A stretch of 64,000 nucleotides of DNA from Pseudomonadota bacterium. GTDB lineage: Bacteria; Pseudomonadota; Gammaproteobacteria; Burkholderiales; Burkholderiaceae_B. Both the position numbers and the translations under genes were made by a program. Positions 37,484 through 45,479 of the stretch are shown here, piece after piece (the stretch's first letter is position 1; each line of letters opens with the position of its first letter). The notes under the pieces were generated by a model. It was not told the origin of the DNA. It was given only the letters and a program-made list of their open reading frames with translations, and did not search any database. The stretch spans positions 139,771 to 203,770 of the forward strand of contig JAEXOO010000028.1 in NCBI GenBank assembly GCA_023439305.1. Reading direction: 5' to 3'.

Positions 37484-38476
37484 ATGCTCACACAAAAATT
37501 CATCAAGACCAGCCTGCGACTGGCCCTGGGCACCTTGCTTGGCGCCGGACTGACGTTGGGCAGCGCTGCGCAAGCGGCGGATTACCCGGAACGTGCGATC
37601 ACCGTGATCGTGCCCTTCCCGGCGGGCGGCGGCGGCGACACGCTGGCGCGCATCGCTACGGAAGCCATCGGACGTCAATTGAACCAGACGCTGATCGTGG
37701 AAAACCGTCCCGGCGCCGGCGGCAATATCGGCACCTCGCAAGTGGCCCGCGCCAAACCCGACGGCTACACACTGGGCTACGGCACCAACGGCACTGGCGC
37801 CATCAACCATTGGCTGTATTCCAATCCCGGCTACTCCAATGACGACCTGGAGCCCATTTCCCGCCTGACGACCATCGCCGCCGCCATGGTGGTCAATCCA
37901 GACAGCCAGTACAAAACCGTCCAGGATCTGGTCGATTTCGGCAAAGCCAACCCCGACAGCCTGACTTGCGGCTCGGCCGGCAACGGCACCACTTCGCACC
38001 TGGCCTGTGAGCTGTTCAAGCAGATGACCGGCATTCAAGTCCTGCATATCCCCTACAAGGGAGGCGCTGCAGCCATGACCGACCTGATGGGCGGCCGCGT
38101 GGACCTGCTGATCGACGTGATGCCCAACCTGACCGGCCAGATCGAAGCCGGCAAGTTGCGCCCGCTGGCCGTCACCATGACCAAGCGCCTGGATTCGCAC
38201 CCTACCATCCCGACCATGGAAGAAGCCGGCGTGCCAGGCTATGAGTTCTTTGCATGGGATGCCATCTGGGCCCCCAAGGGCACGCCTCAGGAAGTCCTGG
38301 ACCGCCTGAACGACGCAGCCCGCAAGGCCATGAGCGATCCCAAGACGGTGGAAATCCTGAAGGCCCGTGGCGCCGATACGGCCCCCACCAGCCGCGAAGA
38401 GCTGGCCGCCTTCGTGAAAGAGGAATACACCCGCCTGGGTGAAGTTGTGAAAAAGTCCGGCGCCCGCGTCGACTAA
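37484..38476 (+). CDS. Bug-family periplasmic solute receptor of the aromatic operon
   Basis: The 330-residue protein has a signal peptide (LALGTLLGAGLTLGSAAQAA), then YPERAITVIVPFPAGGGGDTLARI, VENRPGAGGNIGTSQVARAKPDGYTLGYG and LHIPYKGGAAAMTDLMGGRVD, the Bug pattern. A GGGGGAG site precedes the ATG. As last gene of the aromatic operon it probably binds the aromatic acid; no TctAB partner is encoded nearby. Confidence 0.9.
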   Translation: MLTQKFIKTSLRLALGTLLGAGLTLGSAAQAADYPERAITVIVPFPAGGGGDTLARIATEAIGRQLNQTLIVENRPGAGGNIGTSQVARAKPDGYTLGYGTNGTGAINHWLYSNPGYSNDDLEPISRLTTIAAAMVVNPDSQYKTVQDLVDFGKANPDSLTCGSAGNGTTSHLACELFKQMTGIQVLHIPYKGGAAAMTDLMGGRVDLLIDVMPNLTGQIEAGKLRPLAVTMTKRLDSHPTIPTMEEAGVPGYEFFAWDAIWAPKGTPQEVLDRLNDAARKAMSDPKTVEILKARGADTAPTSREELAAFVKEEYTRLGEVVKKSGARVD

Positions 38477-38510
38477 GCTTCGTTCGGCCCGGCTCCCCGC
38501 CGGGCCAAAT

Positions 38511-38543
38511 CCGGCGCCTGTTCTGGCGCCGGCCCCCTTTTTT
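38511..38543 (+). terminator. Terminator of the aromatic operon
   Basis: A perfect CCGGCGCC / GGCGCCGG stem with a six-base loop, followed by CCCCC and then six T, lies just after the Bug gene. A second GC hairpin (GGCCCGG / CCGGGCC) precedes it. Confidence 0.75.
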
Positions 38544-38546
38544 CTG

Positions 38547-39500
38547 TTACCCGCGCCGCCTTTGTCCACACAGCCATAGTGGCTGGCTAAACCAATCCTG
38601 CGGAAAACCCAGTAACGCATACTTATCCAAGTCTGGATAGCGCTCAAATAAAGCACCGATCTCGGTAGTCCAATCCGGCCCTTGGCGAATACTGCTACAG
38701 ACGTAATGAATCACGCACGCCATTACGAAAAAACTCCGGCTACCGTCGAAACTCAATCCACGCTTCCGATAGCTCTTAGGTGTCACACTGCTTTGTGCAC
38801 CTAATAGGCGTCCATGATGAGCAACTACGTTCCTCAAGACAGAAAGGGCATGCAGCCAACTGGCAAAGACATGATCGTCCTCTACTTTGAAACGCTTGCA
38901 AATGCCTATGCGACAAGCACGATCCGCCAATGTCATATAAGCATGGGACCAAGCCCCGAATGACAAGCACTCGCTGATGACCCAACTAGGAGGCAAAGCT
39001 GGAGAATCATATGTCTGCTTATAGTGCGCAATAAACGCCTTGTCCTGCATGCGCGCTACTTCCACTTCAATTTTTTGCAGAAACGAGCGCTGCGTCAGCG
39101 ATACGCCGCGTGCTGCTGGGCCAAAGACCGAGGCCTTCAGAAACCAATGCGGTCCGCCCCCCTGTACCATGACCTCGGAGAATACGGTGCGGACCATGAT
39201 TTCGATCGACTCCAACGCCGACGCCGTGATGCGGCGAAGCTCGCGATCAAATTCGTACCGCCGAATCGCATCGTCAAAACAAGCACCACTTTTAAAAGTC
39301 TTTGCAACCTTGTCCTGCCACGGATACCAATAGCCTTTCATTCGAAAGGCTCCGATCTGTTGCAAATAAGGCAGTGCGGAATCTACATTCACCACCATCC
39401 CCTGACGCCGCAACTTGGCGATCAGTTCGATGGCAGTCAAAGCACGTTTATTGAAATGTCTGGGCCTGCACACACCCCGCGCATTACTGTGTTTCTCCAT
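38547..39500 (-). CDS. Abi_2-family (AbiD/AbiF-like) abortive infection protein
   Basis: The 317-residue protein fits the Abi_2 family: an N-terminal region (RHFNKRALTAIELIAKLRRQGM, YLQQIGAFRMKGYWYPW) followed by an RYEFDRELRRITASALESIEIMVRT helix. A HEPN-like catalytic motif R-N-x3-H-H (LRNVVAHHGRL, Arg223 and His228/229) comes near the C-terminus. HEPN proteins of this group are usually ribonucleases used against phage. The start at 39500 is chosen because the 33 residues encoded further upstream look non-family. It is flanked by metabolic genes, so it is a lone defence gene rather than part of a visible island. Confidence 0.82.
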   Translation of the reverse strand: MEKHSNARGVCRPRHFNKRALTAIELIAKLRRQGMVVNVDSALPYLQQIGAFRMKGYWYPWQDKVAKTFKSGACFDDAIRRYEFDRELRRITASALESIEIMVRTVFSEVMVQGGGPHWFLKASVFGPAARGVSLTQRSFLQKIEVEVARMQDKAFIAHYKQTYDSPALPPSWVISECLSFGAWSHAYMTLADRACRIGICKRFKVEDDHVFASWLHALSVLRNVVAHHGRLLGAQSSVTPKSYRKRGLSFDGSRSFFVMACVIHYVCSSIRQGPDWTTEIGALFERYPDLDKYALLGFPQDWFSQPLWLCGQRRRG

Positions 39501-39581
39501 CGAGGACTCTTGCAAGTTGCGCCCGTCTGCCAGGCCCCAAACGTGAAAAACCCGCCTTTTGCACGATCTTGTAAAAGATAC

Positions 39582-39597
39582 GTTATCCGTAGATAAC
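39582..39597. promoter_or_regulatory. GTTATC-CGTA-GATAAC palindrome upstream of the abi gene
   Basis: A perfect 16-base inverted repeat with a four-base spacer lies about 80 bases upstream of the abi start codon, in the gap before the LysR gene end. It is a plausible operator for the abi gene, but no cognate regulator is evident. Confidence 0.45.
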
Positions 39598-39679
39598 ACG
39601 TGTGGCGGGTTGCGTTGAGATCAGTATCGGAGACATACGACAAGCCGTCAATGCAGGGCCTGGACAAATCCGCGCATCT

Positions 39680-40594
39680 CTACAGAATCGTCCGATTCCC
39701 ATTGCGATCCATCTCGAACACCTTGAATTGCTGCAGATAGTGCCGCAGCCACAGAGATGCCTGGCCCAGTTGCGCCTGACGCGACCACAACAGGTCCACG
39801 CCCACCACCCAATCCGTGTGCGGGTAGGCCTGCAAGGGCAGTTCCACCAGTTCGCCCGATTCGATTTCACGCAAAATGGACTGGCGCGGCAGCGTGGTCC
39901 AGCCCAGCCCCGCACGAGTCATCTCCAGCAAAGCTGAATAGCTTTCCGCCTGCCAACTGTTGCCGGCCTCCAGATATTCTGTCGACGGCAAGCGATGCCC
40001 GTGCGCCGCAAAGGCCAGGCGACGGTGCGCGCGCAATTCGGCAAAGCTGATGGAATCGCGCTGCGCCAGCGGATGATCCCGTTGCACCACATGCGTCAGA
40101 ATCAGCTTGCCCATCTGCCGAAACGCAACACCGCGCGGATACGCCGGTTGCGAAAACGCAATGCCCAGGTCCACCTCCCCTTGCTGCACCAACACCGACA
40201 CATCGCCGTCCATGGGATGGCGGATGGTCACGTCCAGATAGGGAAACTGACGCGCCAGCTCCTGCAGCGGCGGTACCAGCACGGGATACGGCACTTCGAT
40301 GGCCAGCAGCAATTCGGACTGGGGCGTATCCACCAATTGCCGGGCATGCATTTCCAGGTGTGCACAACGGTCCAGCACCAGTTCAGCCTGGCGCAGCAAC
40401 TGCTCGCCCGCGGGACTGAGCACCGGCAACTTGGCCTGGCGGTCAAACAACTCCACGCCCAGATCCACCTCCAGGTTGGCCACCGCCGCGCTGACCGTGG
40501 ACTGACTCTTGCCCAGCCGGCGCGCCGCCGCCGAAAACGACCCTTGTCGGGCCACTGCACCAAACATTTCCAACTGCTCGATCGAGAACCGCAT
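39680..40594 (-). CDS. LysR-family transcriptional regulator
   Basis: The 304-residue protein has the LysR helix-turn-helix (IEQLEMFGAVARQGSFSAAARRLGKSQSTVSAAVANLEVDLGVELF) and a periplasmic-binding-like effector domain (LLLAIEVPYPVLVPPLQELARQFPYLDVTIRH). It is divergent from the second NCS2 permease and deaminase genes, so it likely controls them in response to a nucleobase. A T-N11-A-type box lies in the intergenic region. Confidence 0.9.
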   Translation of the reverse strand: MRFSIEQLEMFGAVARQGSFSAAARRLGKSQSTVSAAVANLEVDLGVELFDRQAKLPVLSPAGEQLLRQAELVLDRCAHLEMHARQLVDTPQSELLLAIEVPYPVLVPPLQELARQFPYLDVTIRHPMDGDVSVLVQQGEVDLGIAFSQPAYPRGVAFRQMGKLILTHVVQRDHPLAQRDSISFAELRAHRRLAFAAHGHRLPSTEYLEAGNSWQAESYSALLEMTRAGLGWTTLPRQSILREIESGELVELPLQAYPHTDWVVGVDLLWSRQAQLGQASLWLRHYLQQFKVFEMDRNGNRTIL

Positions 40595-40607
40595 ACCGCC
40601 TCCGAAC

Positions 40608-40624
40608 TATCGGTTTTTTCGATA
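40608..40624. promoter_or_regulatory. Candidate LysR box, TATCG-N7-CGATA
   Basis: The inverted repeat TATCG / CGATA around GTTTTTT contains the T-N11-A core typical of LysR binding sites. It lies 13 bases from the LysR start codon and about 95 bases upstream of the permease start, as expected for a divergent LysR-controlled promoter. Confidence 0.6.
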
Positions 40625-40718
40625 AATATTAATTATGTTCAATTGAAAAACTGATTGATGATAGCAACAAGCTCGCTGAGAAGAGCATTGCGTGGCACTG
40701 ACCATAAAGGAGACAGCC

Positions 40719-42092
40719 ATGAAACATTCCACTTCGGTTCATCCCGTAGATGAACTCTTGCCACTGCGCCAACTGGCCAGTTTCGGCCTGCAGCACGTGC
40801 TGGTGATGTATGCCGGCGCGGTGGCCGTGCCCCTGATTCTGGGCAGCGCCCTGGGGCTGACAACCGAGCAGATGATCACCCTGATTAATGCCAACCTGTT
40901 GACCTCGGGCGTGGCCACCTTGATCCAGACCATAGGCTTCTGGCGCTTCGGCGCCCGCCTGCCCCTGATCCAGGGCTGCTCCTTCATTGCCATCGCCCCC
41001 ATGATCATGATCGGGCAGCAGTACGGCCTGACCACGGTGTTTGGCGCGGTCATCGCCGCCGGCGCGCTGACCATCGTCATTGCTCCACTGTTCAGCCGCC
41101 TGCTCAAACTGTTTCCGCCCGTCGTCATCGGCAGCCTGATCACCGTCATCGGTATTTCCCTGATGCCGGCGGCCGCCATCTGGCTGGGCGGCGGCAATCC
41201 CGATGCGGCGGATTTCGGCGCCCCTGCCAACCTGCTGCTGGGCTTGGCCACCATCGTCATCACGCTGTTCATCCATGCGCGATTTTCCGGTTTCGTAGGC
41301 AATCTGTCGGTTCTGATCGGCCTGCTGTGCGGCACGGCCATTGCCATGCTGATGGGCTACACGGACTTCAGCCGCGTCGGACAAGCGGCCTGGTTCGAAC
41401 TGAGCCCACCCTTTGCCTTCGGCATGCCCGAGTTCGCCCTTGCGCCCACGCTGGTCATGATGATGGCCATGTTGGTCATCATGGCCGAGACCACCGGCAA
41501 CGTGCTGGCCATCGGCAAGATCACCGGCAAGCACGCCAACCAGACCACGCTGGGCGACGCTTTCCGGGCCGACGGCCTGTCCACCATGCTGGGCGGCCTG
41601 TTCAACAGCTTCCCCTATAACGCCTTCACCCAGAATACGGGGCTGATCGCCATGTCCAACGTGCGCAGCCGCTACGTGGTGGCCGCCGCTGGCGTGATCA
41701 TGATTCTGATGGGCCTGTTCCCCAAGCTGGGCGCACTGATCGCCACCATTCCCCGTCCTGTGCTGGGCGGCTGCGCCATCGTCATGTTCGGCATGACGAC
41801 CGTGGCCGGCATCCAGGAGCTGAGCCGCGTGAAATTCGAAGGCACCCGCAATGGCCTGATCGTGGCGGTGTCCGTCAGCGTGGGCGTGCTGCCCATGTCC
41901 CTGCCTGCGCTGTTCCAACGCGTGGAAGGCCCCATGAAACTGTTTGTGGAAAGCGGCATCTTCCTGGCTGCCATCACCGCCATTGTGCTGAACCTGCTTC
42001 TGAACACCCGAGAAACCCTGGCGAGCGCCGGCCCTGTCGACGAACCCGCCACCCCCACCCTGACACAAGAACAAGGAGCCCAACATGGATAA
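40719..42092 (+). CDS. Second NCS2 nucleobase permease
   Basis: The 457-residue protein shares the NCS2 start with the first permease (LASFGLQHVLVMYAGAVAVPLILG) and the core FNSFPYNAFTQNTGLIAMSNVRSRYVV. It begins at ATG 40719 after AAAGGAGA. It overlaps the deaminase gene by eight bases, so the imported base is probably deaminated by that enzyme; guanine, xanthine-like or cytosine-like substrates are possible. It lacks the proline-rich insertion of the first permease. Confidence 0.9.
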   Translation: MKHSTSVHPVDELLPLRQLASFGLQHVLVMYAGAVAVPLILGSALGLTTEQMITLINANLLTSGVATLIQTIGFWRFGARLPLIQGCSFIAIAPMIMIGQQYGLTTVFGAVIAAGALTIVIAPLFSRLLKLFPPVVIGSLITVIGISLMPAAAIWLGGGNPDAADFGAPANLLLGLATIVITLFIHARFSGFVGNLSVLIGLLCGTAIAMLMGYTDFSRVGQAAWFELSPPFAFGMPEFALAPTLVMMMAMLVIMAETTGNVLAIGKITGKHANQTTLGDAFRADGLSTMLGGLFNSFPYNAFTQNTGLIAMSNVRSRYVVAAAGVIMILMGLFPKLGALIATIPRPVLGGCAIVMFGMTTVAGIQELSRVKFEGTRNGLIVAVSVSVGVLPMSLPALFQRVEGPMKLFVESGIFLAAITAIVLNLLLNTRETLASAGPVDEPATPTLTQEQGAQHG

Positions 42093-42591
42093 CATCGTCA
42101 CCCAACACGCCGGCCTGAGCGCGCGCGACATGGAATTGCTGCGCCAGACCATCGCCCTGTCGGAAGAGTCCAAGGCTCGAGGCCGTCACCCCTTCGCCGC
42201 CCTGGTGGCCGACAAGGACGGCAACATCGTCTGCACGGCCGGCAACAACTCCATGCCGCCCGAAGGCGATCCGACCCAGCACGCGGAACTGCGCGCCGCG
42301 GCCGAAGCCGCCCGCCTGCTGCCGCCCGACGCCTTGGCCGATTGCACCTTGTACACCAGCGCGGAACCCTGCTGCATGTGTTCGGGCGCCATTTACTGGT
42401 GTGGGATCGGGCGCGTGGTCTATGCCCTGGCCGAGGAAAGTCTGCTGGTGCTGACTGGCGACCATCCCGAGAACCCCACCTTCTCTCTGCCCTGCCGCGA
42501 AGTCTTCGCCCGAGGCCAGCGCAAAGTCAGCGTCTTCGGCCCTCTGATTGAAGATGAAGCCGCCACCCCGCACCACGGCTTCTGGAAATAA
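42085..42591 (+). CDS. Nucleobase deaminase (CMP/dCMP deaminase fold, guanine-deaminase type)
   Basis: The 168-residue protein has the zinc deaminase motifs H-A-E (DPTQHAELRAAAEAAR) and P-C-x2-C (SAEPCCMCSGAIYWCGIGRVVYAL). It is the right length for guanine or related small-base deaminases. A tRNA adenosine deaminase is less likely because the gene is coupled to a permease. The C-terminal end (EDEAATPHHGFWK) resembles the small guanine-deaminase-like group. It starts within the permease coding sequence. Confidence 0.82.
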   Translation: MDNIVTQHAGLSARDMELLRQTIALSEESKARGRHPFAALVADKDGNIVCTAGNNSMPPEGDPTQHAELRAAAEAARLLPPDALADCTLYTSAEPCCMCSGAIYWCGIGRVVYALAEESLLVLTGDHPENPTFSLPCREVFARGQRKVSVFGPLIEDEAATPHHGFWK

Positions 42592-42602
42592 GGTCCATTC
42601 CC

Positions 42603-42625
42603 GCCCGCGCGTCCGCCGCGCGGGC
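42603..42625 (+). terminator. GC hairpin after the deaminase gene
   Basis: A perfect nine-base-pair stem (GCCCGCGCG / CGCGCGGGC) with a five-base loop follows the deaminase stop. There is no T-run, so termination here may need Rho. Confidence 0.45.
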
Positions 42626-42729
42626 ACTGACCACATGGACGGCAAGTTCTTCACGCCGCCTGAGCGGGACAAGCATTACAATCCACCGGGCGTGCGGCCC
42701 ATGGGGACCGCAGCCCACTCACCCCTGCC

Positions 42730-43605
42730 ATGTCCCCCAAAGACCTACGCGATCTGTTCCTGCTGGCTGCCATCTGGGGCGGCTCGTTCCTGTTCACGCT
42801 CAAGGCCGTGCCCGCCTTCGGCCCCTTTCCCCTGACTGTCGTGCGCGTCGGCGCCAGCGCCATCGCCTTGATGAGCTACCTGTCACTGACGGGGCGCCTG
42901 AATGCCTTCTTGCAAAACTGGAAAGCCATCTTCGGGCTGGGCATTCTGAATGCTGCTTTTCCCTTCGCGCTGTATGCCTACGCCGCCCTGCGGCTGGAAT
43001 CAGGCCTGCTGGCCGTACTCAACGCCATGGCTCCCTTGTTCGGCGCGCTGGTAGCGCGGCTGTGGCTGCAGGAACGCCTGTCGCGCAGCCGCATACTGGG
43101 TTTGTTCGTCGGTTTCCTGGGGATCGTAATTCTGGTCTACGACAAATTGTCCTTCAGCCAGGGAGCGCAAGGCTGGGCCGTGCTGGCCGCCTTGCTGGCC
43201 ACCGTGTTTTACGGGGTGTCTACCAATTACACGGCGCGCTACCTGCGCGGCGTGGAACCACGCGCCGTGGCCGCCGGCAGCATGGTCAGCGCCACCCTGG
43301 TGCTGCTGCCCTTCGCACTGATCTGGTGGCCCGAACAGACCCCACCCCTGTCCTCGTGGGGCGCAGCCCTGTCGCTGTCCTTGTTGTGCACGGCGATCGC
43401 CTACCTGATTTTCTACCGCTTGCTGGCCAACGTAGGCCCGTCCAAAACCATTACTGTGACTTTTCTGGTGCCACCCTTCGGCGTGTTCTGGGGCACGCTG
43501 TTGCTGGGCGAAGTTCTGACGCTGCAGATGCTGGCCGGCATGGCCACGGTATTGCTGGGCACCTTGCTGGCCACGGGTGTGATAGGCCGGCGCAAGGCCG
43601 CCTGA
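42730..43605 (+). CDS. EamA/DMT-family inner-membrane transporter
   Basis: The 291-residue protein has ten predicted helices in two EamA repeats: LFLLAAIWGGSFLFTLKAVPAFGPFPL at the start and SLLCTAIAYLIFYRLLANVGPSKTITVTFLVPPFGVFWGTLLLGEVLT in the second. DMT exporters move amino acids or other metabolites; substrate is unknown. It stands alone between a hairpin and a convergent gene. Confidence 0.88.
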   Translation: MSPKDLRDLFLLAAIWGGSFLFTLKAVPAFGPFPLTVVRVGASAIALMSYLSLTGRLNAFLQNWKAIFGLGILNAAFPFALYAYAALRLESGLLAVLNAMAPLFGALVARLWLQERLSRSRILGLFVGFLGIVILVYDKLSFSQGAQGWAVLAALLATVFYGVSTNYTARYLRGVEPRAVAAGSMVSATLVLLPFALIWWPEQTPPLSSWGAALSLSLLCTAIAYLIFYRLLANVGPSKTITVTFLVPPFGVFWGTLLLGEVLTLQMLAGMATVLLGTLLATGVIGRRKAA

Positions 43606-43624
43606 CGCAACGCCGCCGGGGCGC

Positions 43625-44089
43625 CTATTCGTCCAGCGTGTCCTGGCCCTGCGCATGCAGCCAGGCAGCGTACCGCTCTTCCAGCACCGGGTACAAGGCC
43701 TCGTAAGACTCCCAATCATCGGGCACGTGGTAGATGGACGGCAGATCCGCGTTATCCAGAGTTTCCACATAATCGTCCAGGTAGAACTGATCATAGTAGA
43801 AGTCGGAAAACGCCTGGCCCTGCGGCGACAGGTCGTCGCGGACCAATACATCCTGGCAGCAGATCTGCAGCAGCTGAGAACCCTTGATCATGTGATCGCG
43901 GCACTGGCGCACCTCGTTGGGATATTGCGCCACCAGTTCGTCGGACAGCAATCGGCGCGACACCAGCCAGGCCAGATACATGCCCATGTGCGTGCGGCCG
44001 CCTTCGGGCCCCAGGTCCTGCGGGTAGTCTCCCCCGACGTGCCATTCAAGATCGTCGTATTTCACATGGTTGGAAGATGGCGTGTTCAC
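43625..44089 (-). CDS. Uncharacterised acidic protein with a YDDLEWHVGGDYP motif
   Basis: The 154-residue cytoplasmic protein starts at GTG 44089, seven bases after a perfect AGGAGG. It opens with VKYDDLEWHVGGDYPQDLGPEGGRTHMGMYLAWLVSRRLLSD and is rich in acidic and aromatic residues, with ICCQDVLVRDDLSPQG and DFYYDQFYLDDYVETL later. It has no membrane segment or known catalytic motif. Small families with such an N-terminus are described only as domains of unknown function. It is convergent with the DMT transporter and lacks an obvious functional partner. Confidence 0.75.
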   Translation of the reverse strand: MNTPSSNHVKYDDLEWHVGGDYPQDLGPEGGRTHMGMYLAWLVSRRLLSDELVAQYPNEVRQCRDHMIKGSQLLQICCQDVLVRDDLSPQGQAFSDFYYDQFYLDDYVETLDNADLPSIYHVPDDWESYEALYPVLEERYAAWLHAQGQDTLDE

Positions 44090-44266
44090 GGCGTTACCTC
44101 CTGGATGATGCGAAAAATGGGAAACCGGAACCAGGCCGGTTAAAACCAGTATATCGACGGCCTGCACTTGAAAGTGTGACGAGCTGTCATAGCACGTGAT
44201 GCTCGTCATGCCGCAAGCAGCTCCGGCAAGCCCATGAAGCCGCCCGGCCGGAGCGCGATGCCGGGG

Positions 44267-45460
44267 TCAGGTCCGCTCGAAAACTCCCGCTGCCCCCATG
44301 CCCGTGCCTATGCACATCGTCAACATGCCGTACCTGAGCTTGTGGCGCTGCAGCGCATGAATCACGGTGGCGGCACGCATTGCGCCGGTCGCCCCCAACG
44401 GATGCCCCATGGCGATCGCCCCGCCCAGTGGATTGACGCGCGCCGGATCCAGCCCCAGGTCGCGGATCACCGCCAGAGATTGGGCCGCGAAAGCTTCATT
44501 CAGTTCGATCCACTCCAGCTGTTCCTGCTTGAGTCCGGCCAGCGCCAAGGCACGCGGCACGGCTTCCTTGGGACCGATGCCCATGATCTCGGGCGGCACG
44601 CCGCGCACCGAAAAGGACACGAAACGGGCCAAGGGGGTCAGGCCATGATCGCGCAGGGCGCGCTCGGACACCACCAGCAAGGCGCCCGCGCCGTCTGAGG
44701 TTTGCGAACTATTGCCCGCAGTGACTGAGCCCTTGGCGGCAAACGCCGGCCGCAGCTTGGCCAGCGCCTCCAGGCTGGTATCGGGGCGCGGCCCTTCGTC
44801 CTGGCTGATGATTTTGACCTGTTCCGCCACCTCCAGACTATGCAGGTCGGGCTGGCGGTGAGTGACCGTGACGGGCAGGATCTCGTCGGCAAATTCACCC
44901 GATTTCCACGCCTTGATGGCCTTTTGATGCGACGCCAGGGCAAAGGCATCCTGATCCTCGCGGGATACCTTCCATTCGCGCGCCACTTCCTCGGCGGTCA
45001 GCCCCATGCCATACGCAATGCCGTAGTTTTCCTGCGATGCGAACACCTCCGGACTGAATGTGGTGCTCACACCCATGACGGGCACCTGGCTCATGGATTC
45101 CACGCCCGCAGCCAGGATGACATCGGCCTGCCCGGTCCGGATGCGATCGGCCGCAATGGCGATGGCCGACAGCCCGGAGGCGCAGAAGCGGTTTACCGTC
45201 ATGCCGGGCACCGTATAGGGCAAGCCGGCCAGCAGGGCCGAGATGCGCGCCACGTTGAAGCCTTGCGGCCCTTCGGGCAGCGCGCAGCCGGCCACCAGGT
45301 CTTCGATGACCGCTGGATCCAGATCGGGCAAGCCGGCCAATGTGCCGCGCACCGTTTCGGCCAGCAGCTCGTCCGGCCGCAAGGAAGAAAGCACGCCGCG
45401 CGGCGCCTTGCCGATGGGGGTACGCTTGGCAGCCACGATATATGCTTGTTGTAATGTCAT
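44267..45460 (-). CDS. Acetyl-CoA acyltransferase (thiolase), FadA type
   Basis: The 397-residue thiolase has the acyl-enzyme cysteine in [18 protein letters not shown], the histidine motif [22 protein letters not shown], and the C-terminal [13 protein letters not shown]. It cleaves 3-ketoacyl-CoA in beta-oxidation, working with the multifunctional enzyme encoded 19 bases upstream. The order (hydratase/dehydrogenase then thiolase) matches fadBA-like operons. Confidence 0.93.
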   Translation of the reverse strand: MTLQQAYIVAAKRTPIGKAPRGVLSSLRPDELLAETVRGTLAGLPDLDPAVIEDLVAGCALPEGPQGFNVARISALLAGLPYTVPGMTVNRFCASGLSAIAIAADRIRTGQADVILAAGVESMSQVPVMGVSTTFSPEVFASQENYGIAYGMGLTAEEVAREWKVSREDQDAFALASHQKAIKAWKSGEFADEILPVTVTHRQPDLHSLEVAEQVKIISQDEGPRPDTSLEALAKLRPAFAAKGSVTAGNSSQTSDGAGALLVVSERALRDHGLTPLARFVSFSVRGVPPEIMGIGPKEAVPRALALAGLKQEQLEWIELNEAFAAQSLAVIRDLGLDPARVNPLGGAIAMGHPLGATGAMRAATVIHALQRHKLRYGMLTMCIGTGMGAAGVFERT

Positions 45461-45479
45461 ATCAGCTCCTTGATCGGGC

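Noticed and set aside
36872..38656. Long minus-strand open frame (594 codons) opposite the reductase and Bug genes
   Set aside because: It mirrors GC-rich codon periodicity of the plus-strand genes, has low-complexity Gly/Ala/His composition and no ribosome-binding site or family resemblance.
40629..42173. Long minus-strand open frame (514 codons) opposite the second NCS2 permease
   Set aside because: His/Gln/Gly-rich translation is typical of antisense reading of a membrane protein gene; the plus-strand permease is unmistakable.
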